Assembly: GCF_035917455.1 (NCBI RefSeq)
Contig: NZ_CP109078.1
Span: 5,316,001 to 5,380,000, forward strand
Direction: 5' to 3'
Source of the DNA: Micromonospora sp. NBC_01796
Lineage (GTDB): Bacteria > Actinomycetota > Actinomycetes > Mycobacteriales > Micromonosporaceae
DNA length: 64,000 bases
Within the stretch, counting starts at the first letter, position 1, and each line of letters starts with the position of its first letter. Under the pieces are notes generated by a model. That model was not told where the DNA came from. It did not search any database and worked only from the letters and a program-made list of their open reading frames with translations. The position numbers and the translations under genes are program-made. Positions 35,160-42,855 of the stretch are shown in pieces.

Positions 35160-36046
35160 ACCTCTCCATTCTCTACCGTGGACCGCTCGCGAGCTGCAAC
35201 TACGACTGCGCGTACTGCCCGTTCGCGAAGCGCCGGGACAGCCCGGCGCAGTTGCGCGCGGACCGGGAGGCGCTGCGCCGGTTCGTCGACTGGGTGCGGC
35301 GAAACCCGGACGGCGACCGGATCTCGGTGCTCTTCACCCCGTGGGGCGAGGGCCTGACCCGGTCCTGGTACCGCGACGCCCTGGTCGAACTGTCCAAACT
35401 GGACCACGTGGACCGGGTCGCGATCCAGACCAACCTCGCCGGCCGGGTGGAGTGGCTGGCCGACGCGGATCGGCGGACGGCCGCGCTCTGGGCGACCTAC
35501 CACCCCGACCAGGTACGCCGGGAGACCTTCCTGGGCCGCTGCGAGCGGCTACGGGAGCTGGGCGTGCGCTACTCGGTCGGGGTGGTCGGGCTCCCGGACC
35601 ACCTGGACGAGGCACGGGCGCTGCGCGCGGCCCTGCCCGACGAGGTGTACCTCTGGGTCAACGCCGCCGACGGGTGGCAGTACACCGGGGCGGAGGAGGC
35701 CGACTGGACGGCGATCGACCCGCTCTTCGGCTACAGCGTCCGGCCGCATCCGTCGGCCGGTGCGGCCTGCCGGGCCGGCGAGAGCGTCATCTCCGTACGC
35801 GGGGACGGCGAGGTCCGGCGCTGCCACTTCGTGGACACCCCGCTGGGCAACCTCTACGACGGCTCGTACCGCTCCGGGCTGGGCCCGCACCCGTGCCCGA
35901 ACGCGGCCTGCGACTGCCACATCGGTTACGTCCACCTGAAGACCCTGCCGCTGTACGAGGTGTTCGCCGGCGGGGTGCTGGAGCGGATTCCGGCACCGGG
36001 GCCGGCCGGTGCCCGGTGGGGCGTACCGGCCGGCGCCCTGCGCTGA
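35156..36046 (+). CDS. STM4011 family radical SAM protein
   Basis: The 296-residue enzyme has its cluster motif very near the N-terminus (SCNYDCAYCPF; Cys 14, 18, 21) and LFTPWGEG as the SAM-region strand. The C-terminal part holds five more Cys (ACRAGE, RRCHF, CPNAACDCHIGY), an arrangement like SPASM/twitch auxiliary clusters. Auxiliary-cluster enzymes often modify peptides. It is the last gene of the operon, starting at GTG 35156 inside the previous stop. Confidence 0.85.
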   Translation: MNLSILYRGPLASCNYDCAYCPFAKRRDSPAQLRADREALRRFVDWVRRNPDGDRISVLFTPWGEGLTRSWYRDALVELSKLDHVDRVAIQTNLAGRVEWLADADRRTAALWATYHPDQVRRETFLGRCERLRELGVRYSVGVVGLPDHLDEARALRAALPDEVYLWVNAADGWQYTGAEEADWTAIDPLFGYSVRPHPSAGAACRAGESVISVRGDGEVRRCHFVDTPLGNLYDGSYRSGLGPHPCPNAACDCHIGYVHLKTLPLYEVFAGGVLERIPAPGPAGARWGVPAGALR

Positions 36047-36069
36047 GTCGCGTACGCGAGCGCTGTCGC

Positions 36070-37302
36070 TCAGGTCTGTACCAGCGGGGCGTACTCCTCC
36101 TCGGTCAGACCGAACGTCCAGGCCACCCCACCCCGAGCGGTACGCGTCTGCGGCGGCACCCGCAGCCAGTAGGTGCGCCGGGTGCCGTCCGGCTCCGGGG
36201 TCGAGTTGACCACCTCGACCATCACCAACGGCTCGTCCTGCGGCAGCTCGATCCGCCACAGCACACCGCACTCGTCCCGGTGGATCGCCCTCGCGTTGCT
36301 GTCGCGCAGGTAGCGGTCGTAGCCGAAGTGCTCCAGCATCACCCGCCGGACCTCGGCGTTGGACTCCGCGCGGATCCGCTCGACGTTGAGTCGGGGCAGC
36401 TCCTCGGCGACCTCGGCCGGGATCGGCATCCCGCGCCAGACGTGCAGCCCGAAACCGTCCGGGTAGAGCAGCGCCGGACCGTCGCCGTGGTGCAGCCGGC
36501 CGAGATTGTCCCGCTCGACCCGGACCGGCCGCTCGGTCAGGATCACCACCCGCTCGTACGGCCACCACCAGCCGGCCGCCCCGGCGACCCCGGCCAGCCC
36601 GGTCAGGCCGGGGGTGTCGTCGAACGCGCTCAGCCAGGCCGCGTCGTGCTGGCCGAACACCACGTCGAGCAGTGCCGCCCGGGTCCGGCGGGCGAACCCG
36701 TCCGGCACGCCGTCGGTCAGCTCGTCGGTGAGCCGGGTGCGCAGCGGGGTGACCACCCGGTCGGTGAGCAGGTGCCAGGTACGCTGCCCGCCGGCCGCCC
36801 AGTGCGTCGCCCAGCCGGTGGCCCCGAGCCGGGTCACCGCGTCGGCACGAGCCGCCGCCCACGGGGCCGTACGCACCCGGGCCCGGACCGAGCGACCAGC
36901 GGCACCGGCGCGTGGCTCGAATCCCTGTGCCCGCAGGTCGGTCATCACCTGGGCCAGTGCCCGGCCGACCGGGGTGTCACCGGCGATGGCCGATGCATCC
37001 TCGACGGGGTCGACGGTCGTGGGGGAGGGCCCGCCGGGCCCGGCGGCCCCGAACCCGCCGGGTCCGGCGGTGCCGGAGGAGGAATCGGACAGGAGTGCCG
37101 CCGCGAGCGCCCCGGCGTACGGGGACCCGAGCCAGAGCACGGTTTCGGGGGCGGCGAGGCCGGCGGCGGCGTACGCCTCCCGGACGGCGGCCTCCGCGGC
37201 CGGTCGGTCCGCTGGCCCAGTGGCCAGTCCCCGGGCCAGCCACTCGTCGGCGGTACGGGCCAGCAGGGCGGCGGCGGTCTCGTCGAGCAGAGTGGTGGTC
37301 AT
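36070..37302 (-). CDS. DUF6745-like protein
   Basis: The 410-residue protein (from MTTTLLDET) has an Ala-rich helical N-terminal half with a Gly/Pro/Ser linker (GTAGPGGFGAAGPGG) and a C-terminal region with RVERDNLGRLHHGDGPALLYPDGFGLHVWRG, the motif I associate with DUF6745. The C-terminus (PLVMVEVVNSTPEPDGTRRTYWLRVPP) continues that domain. Function unknown. Its ATG shares a T with the upstream stop (TGATG), so it is coupled to the 106-residue protein. It converges on the STM4011 operon with a 23-nt gap. Confidence 0.6.
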   Translation of the reverse strand: MTTTLLDETAAALLARTADEWLARGLATGPADRPAAEAAVREAYAAAGLAAPETVLWLGSPYAGALAAALLSDSSSGTAGPGGFGAAGPGGPSPTTVDPVEDASAIAGDTPVGRALAQVMTDLRAQGFEPRAGAAGRSVRARVRTAPWAAARADAVTRLGATGWATHWAAGGQRTWHLLTDRVVTPLRTRLTDELTDGVPDGFARRTRAALLDVVFGQHDAAWLSAFDDTPGLTGLAGVAGAAGWWWPYERVVILTERPVRVERDNLGRLHHGDGPALLYPDGFGLHVWRGMPIPAEVAEELPRLNVERIRAESNAEVRRVMLEHFGYDRYLRDSNARAIHRDECGVLWRIELPQDEPLVMVEVVNSTPEPDGTRRTYWLRVPPQTRTARGGVAWTFGLTEEEYAPLVQT

Positions 37303-37622
37303 CAGTCGGCCACCGGTCGCCACGTGCCGGGCAGGTATTCCCGCTGGCGGACCACCCGGTAGGCCCCCGAGGGCAGTGGGATCGGACCGTGCTCCTCGTG
37401 CCCGAGCCGGCCGTAGCCCTCGATCAGCAGGATCGTCGGCTCGGTCTGGTCCGGCAGGGTCCAGAGGCTGACGCCCGCACCGGTGACCACGTGGGCGTGC
37501 CCGGTGGCCTCACCACGGGCCAGCACCAACCGCCCCCGCGCGTCCCGGCCGGCGGGAACCAGCCCGGCCGGCACCGTGGCGGGGTCGATCGGATGGACGA
37601 GGACGTCGCCCTGTCGGTACAT
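37302..37622 (-). CDS. Hypothetical 106-residue protein, partner of the DUF6745-like protein
   Basis: I do not recognise a named family. The small soluble protein begins MYRQGDVLVHPID, has a central GEATGHAHVVTGAGVSLW strand region with two His, and ends YRVVRQREYLPGTWRPVAD. This looks like an all-beta fold. Its stop is joined to the next start (TGATG), so the pair is one functional unit. It may regulate or bind the larger protein. Confidence 0.65.
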   Translation of the reverse strand: MYRQGDVLVHPIDPATVPAGLVPAGRDARGRLVLARGEATGHAHVVTGAGVSLWTLPDQTEPTILLIEGYGRLGHEEHGPIPLPSGAYRVVRQREYLPGTWRPVAD

Positions 37623-37710
37623 GCGTCGGCTCCCTCAGGTCGCGTGTGGACGACGAGAGGCTAGCGGTGCGGTACGACAGAACACCCCGGCTTCGGGCAC
37701 TGAGCCGGAC

Positions 37711-37809
37711 CCCGGCTCAGGCCCGAGAAGGTCCCGGTTCAGGCCGGAGAGGTTCTCCGCCTCAGACCGGCGAACATTCTCGGTTCAGGCCGGAGAACGC
37801 CCTGGTTCA
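37711..37809. repeat. Degenerate 23-nt tandem repeat at a gene 3' end
   Basis: About four units of 22-24 nt with the core CGGTTCAGGCCGGAGA lie directly after the ABM-domain gene, and the last unit includes its stop (GGTTCAGGCA). The repeat therefore looks like copies of the gene's own 3' end. Confidence 0.75.
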
Positions 37810-38100
37810 GGCAGGTACGTCGGTGAAGTGCTCGACCAGCGGCGGTGCGGCGAAAAACGGGCCGATGAGCCCGCGCCAGGTGGTGAACCGTTCGGTGCCA
37901 CGGAAGTTCTCCTCGTGCGCCGCGACCGAGTCCCACTCGACCAGCAGCACGAACCGGGAGGGCGACTCGACACCCCGGGTCATCCGTACCGACCGGAGGC
38001 CGGGCGTGCTGGCGAGGACCTTGTGGCCCTCGGCGTACGCCGCCGCGAACTCGTCCTCGCGCCCCGGAACAACCTCAATCAGCGCAACCTCAAGCACCAT
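37807..38100 (-). CDS. Antibiotic biosynthesis monooxygenase (ABM) domain protein
   Basis: The 97-residue dimeric alpha-beta barrel protein has the ABM pattern: MVLEVALIEVVPGREDEFAAAY, then VLASTPGLRSVRMTRGVESPSRFVLLVEWDS and AHEENFRGTERFTTWR. Such proteins are small monooxygenases or haem-degrading/quinol-oxidising enzymes. The conserved His in AHEENFR and the Trp are present; the substrate is unknown. A run of G before ATG 38100, which is the edge of the C-tract element, may serve as ribosome site. Confidence 0.82.
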   Translation of the reverse strand: MVLEVALIEVVPGREDEFAAAYAEGHKVLASTPGLRSVRMTRGVESPSRFVLLVEWDSVAAHEENFRGTERFTTWRGLIGPFFAAPPLVEHFTDVPA

Positions 38101-38340
38101 CCCCCCACCCTCCCACGCCCCCTCCCCCCACCCCCTCCCACCCCCACCCTCCCACCCCCTCCCACCCCCCACCCTCCCACCCCCCGCCCCACCCTCCCAC
38201 CCCCCACCCCACCCGTCGATCTTGCAGTTGTGGTGCCTGGATTTGGGTGCCTTGTTGGCGTATGTCAACCGCCACAACTGCAAGATCGACGGGCCAGGGC
38301 GGGTGGGGCGGCGCGGGGTGGGTGGGGTGGGGAGGGGTGG
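38101..38340. repeat. Composite element B: C-tract, palindrome, G-tract
   Basis: From 38101 to 38213 the plus strand is almost only CCC, CCCC and CCCTC blocks separated by A. The palindrome 38212-38293 follows, then G-rich DNA (GGTGGGGCGGCGCGGGGTGG). The arms are exact over 22 nt (start CCCGTCGATCTTGCAGTTG), with a 38-nt loop that contains GGTGCC twice. The plan matches the element at 22483-22620. It lies between divergent genes. Confidence 0.88.
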
Positions 38341-38442
38341 CGCCTAGCCTCCTAGGATGGGTTAGGGGGTGTGGGGTGAGGGTGGGGAAGAACGCATCGG
38401 TCCGAGGTGTCTGAACGGTCCGGGATGGGGGATGATGGCGGC

Positions 38443-38577
38443 AAGGAGGGGAGTATTCCCCTGCGGCGGCGTCGTCAACACGGTCTACCTCCGGCTGGCC
38501 CGGTGGTCGACCCGGCCCGTCGGTCAGCGGCAGCCGGAGCGGTGCTCCGGGCGCCGGTGGCGGAAGAGACCTCCGAC
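38443..38577 (+). ncRNA. yybP-ykoY (Mn2+) riboswitch
   Basis: Hallmarks are GGAGGGGAGTA at 38445-38455, GTCGTCAACACGG at 38471-38483 and GGAAGAGACCTCC at 38562-38574. GGAGG and CCTCC pair as the closing helix, with GC-rich arms between. TerC genes are common targets of this riboswitch, which binds Mn2+ and turns expression on. The expression platform would be the hairpin at 38604 and the ribosome site at 38653. Confidence 0.78.
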
Positions 38578-38603
38578 AGTCACCACATTCGGCACCACCA
38601 GCC

Positions 38604-38631
38604 ACGGCACGCCCCCACGGGTGTGCCGTTT
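38604..38631 (+). terminator. Possible expression-platform hairpin before terC
   Basis: ACGGCACGCCC pairs with GGGTGTGCCGT (one G-T pair) over a CCAC loop and is followed by TTCGGG. It lies between the riboswitch and the terC ribosome site. Confidence 0.5.
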
Positions 38632-38663
38632 CGGGTGTGCCGAGTGTCTGCCGGAGGAATGAT

Positions 38664-39662
38664 TTGAACGTGTCCACCTGGGTGTGGGTCGTAACGCTGG
38701 TCGCGCTGGGCGCGGTACTGACCGTTGATCTCCTGATCATCGGGCGGCGACCGCACGAGCCGAGTATCCGCGAGTCCAGTCTCTGGGTCGGCTTCTACGT
38801 CGCGCTCGCCCTGCTCTTCGGGGTCGGACTCTGGCTGACCACGGATCTGTCCACGGCGGGTGAGTTCTACACCGGCTGGCTGACCGAGTACAGCCTCTCG
38901 GTCGACAACCTCTTCGTCTTCGTGATCATCATGGGCCGCTTCGCGGTGCCCCGGGAGTACCAGCAGAAGGTGCTGCTGATCGGCATCGTCCTGGCGCTGG
39001 TGATGCGCGGCGGTTTCATCGCGGCCGGTGCCGCGCTGATCTCCCAGTTCTCCTGGGTCTTCTACATCTTCGGCGCGTTCCTGGTCTACACCGCGATCAA
39101 CTTCTTCCGGCAGGGTGAGCCGGAGGAGGAGGACTTCAAGGAGAACCTGCTGATCCGGTGGAGCCGACGGGCGCTGCCGATCTCGAAGGACTTCGCCGGT
39201 GGCCGGCTGACCGTACGGGAGAACGGCAGGCGCATGTTCACCCCGCTGCTGGTCGTGATGATCGCGATCGGCACCACGGATCTGATCTTCGCCCTCGACT
39301 CCATCCCGGCGATCTTCGGGATCACCCAGAACGCGTACCTGGTCTTCACCGCCAACGTGTTCGCGCTGATGGGGTTGCGCCAGCTCTACTTCCTGCTCGG
39401 CGGGCTGCTCGACCGGCTGGTCTACCTCAACATCGGCCTCGCGGTGGTGCTCGGCTTCATCGGGGTCAAGCTTGTCCTGGAGGCACTGGCCGACAACAAC
39501 CTCCCGTTCATCAACGGCGGGGAGCACGTGGGTTGGGCGCCGCACGTACCGATCTGGCTCTCGCTGGTGGTCATCCTCGGCACGCTGGGCGTCGCCACCG
39601 TGGCCAGCCTGCTCAAATCGGCCAGCGACCGGCGCAAGGAGCTCGCTGCCGCGGGTCGCTGA
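38664..39662 (+). CDS. terC: TerC family membrane protein (Alx/manganese exporter type)
   Basis: The 332-residue protein has nine or so membrane segments, the family beginning MNVSTWVWVVTLVAL, EYSLSVDNLFVFVIIMGRF and GTTDLIFALDSIPAIFGIT, with acidic residues inside the membrane that bind metal. TTG 38664 is chosen because GGAGG lies 7 nt upstream and it gives the family N-terminus; GTG 38670 is an alternative. Relatives export Mn2+ or load exported metalloproteins. The riboswitch in front agrees with Mn2+. Confidence 0.9.
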   Translation: MNVSTWVWVVTLVALGAVLTVDLLIIGRRPHEPSIRESSLWVGFYVALALLFGVGLWLTTDLSTAGEFYTGWLTEYSLSVDNLFVFVIIMGRFAVPREYQQKVLLIGIVLALVMRGGFIAAGAALISQFSWVFYIFGAFLVYTAINFFRQGEPEEEDFKENLLIRWSRRALPISKDFAGGRLTVRENGRRMFTPLLVVMIAIGTTDLIFALDSIPAIFGITQNAYLVFTANVFALMGLRQLYFLLGGLLDRLVYLNIGLAVVLGFIGVKLVLEALADNNLPFINGGEHVGWAPHVPIWLSLVVILGTLGVATVASLLKSASDRRKELAAAGR

Positions 39663-39680
39663 CCGGACGGGCGAACCGGG

Positions 39681-40745
39681 TCAGTCGGCGCAGGTGCGGA
39701 CCCGGTGCACCCCGACCAGGGTGGCCCGCCGGTCCTCGGTGAGGGACTCCTCGAGGACCCGCCGCTGGGTGTACGAGGCGTGCAGCATGCGCCGGTTGTC
39801 GTCGCCGTAGCCCGGCTCGGCGGTGACGATGCCGATGTGGTGGATGTTGCGGCCGGGGCGGGCGAAGAAGTAGAGGTCGCCGGGGCGTTCGGCGCCCAGT
39901 GGCAGGGGTGTGGTGGCGTTCGCCTGGTCGTCGGCGTCGCGGGGTAGCCGTACGCCGAACCGGCGCCAGGCCAGGTGCACCAGCCCGGAGCAGTCGATCC
40001 CGTACGCGGACACCCCGCCCCACAGGTAGATGACGTCGAGCAGGCGGTTCGCCACCGCGAGCACCTCGACCGCGTTCGGCGGGCGGTTCGGGACCGGGGC
40101 GAGATGGTCGGTCGGCAGCCAGAGCGGGTCGTGGTGGCCGGGGGCGTACACCGGGCTCCACCCGTGGCGGGCCGGACCGGCCGGGGTCAGCCGGGTTCCG
40201 AGGATCACGCCGGGCAGCACCGGGTCACCGTCCGGCGCGGTGAACAGCGCGGTGACCGTGGCGTCGACCACGACCTGTGCCACCCCGGCCGGACCGGTGG
40301 TGGCGGGGGAGAGCTGTTCCACCGGCAGCCAGCCGGGATAACCGCGCGGGTCGAGCTTGGCTGCGGGTTGTTCGGTCGCGATCAGGCGGGCCCACCCGTC
40401 CGGTCGGATCTCCTCGATCAGCACCCGTTCGCCGAGCAGCAACTGACTGAGCACGCAGTCGCCGACCTGCTGGTCCGCGGTCATCGCGGAGATCCAGGCG
40501 GGGATGTCGGTGGTCCGCGGGGCGAGGGCCGGCTCGTCCACCGGCCGGACCGCCTCGGGCCCGGCCCAGAGGGTCGCGACGGCCACCCGGACCACCGCCT
40601 CCTGACCGGCCCGTAACGTCATCCCGGACCGTGCTGCCGTGCCGACCTGCGGCGCCGTGCCGACCTGCGATGCCGTGCCGACCTGCGATGCCGTGCCGGA
40701 TCGCGATGTCCTGGCGGCCTGCGTTGTTACTCCAGCCTGCGCCAT
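39681..40745 (-). CDS. NlpC/P60 (C40) cell-wall peptidase
   Basis: The C-terminal NlpC/P60 domain shows Cys in YGIDCSGLVHLAWR, RLPRDADDQ, and His in HHIGIVTAEPG. The middle is SH3b-like (DGWARLIATEQ; GYPGWLPVEQL). Start 40745 includes four copies of a six-residue repeat (SQVGTA); ATG 40622 (MTLRAGQEAVV) would omit them and look more like relatives. There is no signal peptide, so like YkfC it should cleave gamma-D-Glu-diaminopimelate bonds of murein peptides in the cytosol. It follows the epimerase and serine hydrolase genes. Confidence 0.85.
   Translation of the reverse strand: MAQAGVTTQAARTSRSGTASQVGTASQVGTAPQVGTAARSGMTLRAGQEAVVRVAVATLWAGPEAVRPVDEPALAPRTTDIPAWISAMTADQQVGDCVLSQLLLGERVLIEEIRPDGWARLIATEQPAAKLDPRGYPGWLPVEQLSPATTGPAGVAQVVVDATVTALFTAPDGDPVLPGVILGTRLTPAGPARHGWSPVYAPGHHDPLWLPTDHLAPVPNRPPNAVEVLAVANRLLDVIYLWGGVSAYGIDCSGLVHLAWRRFGVRLPRDADDQANATTPLPLGAERPGDLYFFARPGRNIHHIGIVTAEPGYGDDNRRMLHASYTQRRVLEESLTEDRRATLVGVHRVRTCAD
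40636..40707. repeat. Four 18-nt tandem repeats in the N-terminal codons
   Basis: Units GCCGTGCCGACCTGCGAT (first and last slightly changed) run in phase with the reading frame and encode the repeated residues SQVGTA in the peptidase gene. Confidence 0.85.
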
Positions 40746-40832
40746 CAGCGGGGACCCTTCTCCCGGTCTTCCCGGCCGACCCTACGGAAGAGCCGAACGA
40801 GCGGCAATAAGTCGTCTTGCCCAGTGGGGGCG

Positions 40833-41906
40833 TCAGCGCACGCCGTCGATGCCGAGGCCGGGCGCGTCGGGCAGGAGTACGCAGGCGTTCTCGTACCGGA
40901 TCCCGCCCTGCACGGGTGAGGAGGCGAGCCACCAGGCGGCGTCCAGGTCGGAGACGGCGGTGGTGCCGTACGCGGCGACCAGGCTGGCGGCGGCGCCGAC
41001 CCCGATCTGGCTCTCCATCATCGAGCCGACGATGGTCCCGATCCCGTGTGCGGCGGCGAGTTCGAGCAGCCCCCGGGCGGCGCCGAGGCCCCCGCACTTG
41101 GCGAGTTTCACGTTGACCATGTCGGCCGCCCGTCGCTGGATCACCGCGACCAGGTCGCGCAGCCCGAAGACCGTCTCGTCGGCGAGGACCGGCACGGTGA
41201 CCCGGTCGCTGACCCAGGCGAGCCCGTCCAGGTCCCACCGGGACACCGGTTGCTCGACCAGTTCCACGTCCAGGCCGGCGTCCTCGACGCCCCGGATGAT
41301 CCGGACGGCCTCCCTCGGCGTCCAGCCCTGGTTGGCGTCGAGCCGGATCCGGATGTCGGGTCCGGCGGCGGCCCGGACGGCCCGGACCCGGGCCAGGTCG
41401 CCGGCGGCGTCCGTACCCACCTTGATTTTCAGGACGGTGAAGCCGTCGGTCACCCGCCCGGTGGTGGCGGCGGAGAGGGCGCCGGCCTCGCCGGCGGCCA
41501 GGGTGACGTCGGTCGGCACCCGCAGGGTCGTGCCGCCGAGCAGCCGGACCAGGGGTACGCCGAGCCGGCGCGCGGCCAGGTCGTGCAGGGCGGTGTCGGT
41601 GGCGGCGCGGGCGGCCTCGTTGCCGGCGACGGCCCGGTGCACCTCGGCGCACCGGGCGACCAGGTCGTCGGGGTCCCGACCGACCAGGAGCGGGGCGAGC
41701 AGCTCGGACACGCACGCCTCGGCGCCGGCGATCGAGGAGCCGGTCACCTGCCATACCTGGGGTGCCTCGCCGAAGCCGGACCGGCCGTCGGTGTCGACGA
41801 TCTCCACCACCAGCGTCTCGACGGTGGTCGCCCGGCGCAGCGCGGTGACGAACGGGGTGTGCAGCGGGGCGGTGAGCCGGTGGGTGCGGACCGAGGCGAT
41901 GGCCAT
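40833..41906 (-). CDS. Dipeptide (L-Ala-D/L-Glu) epimerase, enolase superfamily
   Basis: The 357-residue protein has the muconate-lactonizing subgroup layout: the catalytic Lys in LKIKVG, metal ligands in IRLDANQGW, VELVEQPV and LADETVFG, then the second Lys in VNVKLAKCGG, with MMESQIG and SDLDAAWW. These residues fit L-Ala-D/L-Glu epimerases, which recycle murein dipeptides. ATG 41906 (MAIASV) is used because a TAGGGT box lies 7 nt before it; a GTG at 41915 falls inside that box. Confidence 0.85.
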   Translation of the reverse strand: MAIASVRTHRLTAPLHTPFVTALRRATTVETLVVEIVDTDGRSGFGEAPQVWQVTGSSIAGAEACVSELLAPLLVGRDPDDLVARCAEVHRAVAGNEAARAATDTALHDLAARRLGVPLVRLLGGTTLRVPTDVTLAAGEAGALSAATTGRVTDGFTVLKIKVGTDAAGDLARVRAVRAAAGPDIRIRLDANQGWTPREAVRIIRGVEDAGLDVELVEQPVSRWDLDGLAWVSDRVTVPVLADETVFGLRDLVAVIQRRAADMVNVKLAKCGGLGAARGLLELAAAHGIGTIVGSMMESQIGVGAAASLVAAYGTTAVSDLDAAWWLASSPVQGGIRYENACVLLPDAPGLGIDGVR

Positions 41907-41913
41907 GTCCGGC

Positions 41914-41919
41914 ACCCTA
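41914..41919 (-). promoter_or_regulatory. Leaderless-type -10 box TAGGGT
   Basis: On the minus strand TAGGGT is 7 nt before ATG 41906. Confidence 0.5.
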
Positions 41920-41933
41920 TCGGCCGGCGATCT

Positions 41934-42803
41934 TCAGCTCGGTGGTGTCGGCACCGGGGCGAGGTCCCGACGGGTGGCCCAGACCGTCGCGGAGACCCGG
42001 GCGATCAGCCGCCGGGCAGCCGCGTCCGGGTCGCCACCGTCCGGGTGGTCGCTGGTGCAGACCACCACCGTGTACGGGGGCGCGTCGTTGGGGAAGACCA
42101 CCCCGGCGGCGTGCCGTACGCCGTGTACCCAGCCGTTCTTGTGTGCGACCCGGGTGCCGTCCGGTAGTCCGGCGGCGAGGTCCTCCCGGTGTTCCTGGTC
42201 GAGCAGGACCCGGAGCATCGTGGTGCAGGCCGCCGTGCTCGCCAGTGGGCCGGGCGCCTCGGTGCCGAGGACGATGGTGCCGAGCAGGGCGGCCAGGTCG
42301 GCGGCGGTGACCGGGTTGTCGATGCCGGCTTCGCGGGCGGCGAAGTCCTCGATGCCCCGCCCGGTGTGGCTGTCCCGGGCGCCGGCCAGGGCCCAGACGG
42401 CGGCGACGGCGGGCAGGCCGACGTGTCCGAGGACGAGGTTGGTGGCCAGGTTGCTGGATCGGACGATCATGCGTTCGGCCAGCCAGCGGAGCGGGGCCCG
42501 GCCGCCGACCCGGGCCCAGACGGCCGGGTCGTTGTCGTAGCTCGGGCTGCACCGGAAGCGGGGTGCGCCTGGTTTGGCGGAGTCGAACCCGTTCTCGACC
42601 GGGACCGGGGCGTCGGGGTCGAGGGCGCCGGTGTCGGCGGCCCGGTAGAGGGCACCGAGTACGGCGACCTTCATTGTGCTGGCCGCGTAGTGGGTCTGCT
42701 GCGGCAGCCGGGTGTACGCGGGCGCGGCGTCGAGCCGGCCCGCGTACACCGAGACCGTGCCGGCCGTGTCGGCCAGCTCACGGTCGAGCCTGTCCCAGTT
42801 CAT
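41934..42803 (-). CDS. Class A beta-lactamase-like serine hydrolase
   Basis: The 289-residue enzyme has the SxxK nucleophile (STMK, Ser 42), SSNLATN as the SxN motif and HKNGWVHG as the KTG-like motif. There is no signal peptide. It may hydrolyse murein-derived peptides or amides rather than penicillin, as it sits just upstream of an epimerase and NlpC/P60 peptidase on the same strand. An omega-loop Glu cannot be assigned by eye. Confidence 0.82.
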   Translation of the reverse strand: MNWDRLDRELADTAGTVSVYAGRLDAAPAYTRLPQQTHYAASTMKVAVLGALYRAADTGALDPDAPVPVENGFDSAKPGAPRFRCSPSYDNDPAVWARVGGRAPLRWLAERMIVRSSNLATNLVLGHVGLPAVAAVWALAGARDSHTGRGIEDFAAREAGIDNPVTAADLAALLGTIVLGTEAPGPLASTAACTTMLRVLLDQEHREDLAAGLPDGTRVAHKNGWVHGVRHAAGVVFPNDAPPYTVVVCTSDHPDGGDPDAAARRLIARVSATVWATRRDLAPVPTPPS

Positions 42804-42810
42804 GCCGCCG

Positions 42811-42816
42811 ACCGTA
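42811..42816 (-). promoter_or_regulatory. Leaderless-type -10 box TACGGT
   Basis: On the minus strand TACGGT is 7 nt before ATG 42803. Confidence 0.5.
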
Positions 42817-42855
42817 GCCGATCGGCGGATCTTCCGTGGTGCGGTGCGGATTGGG

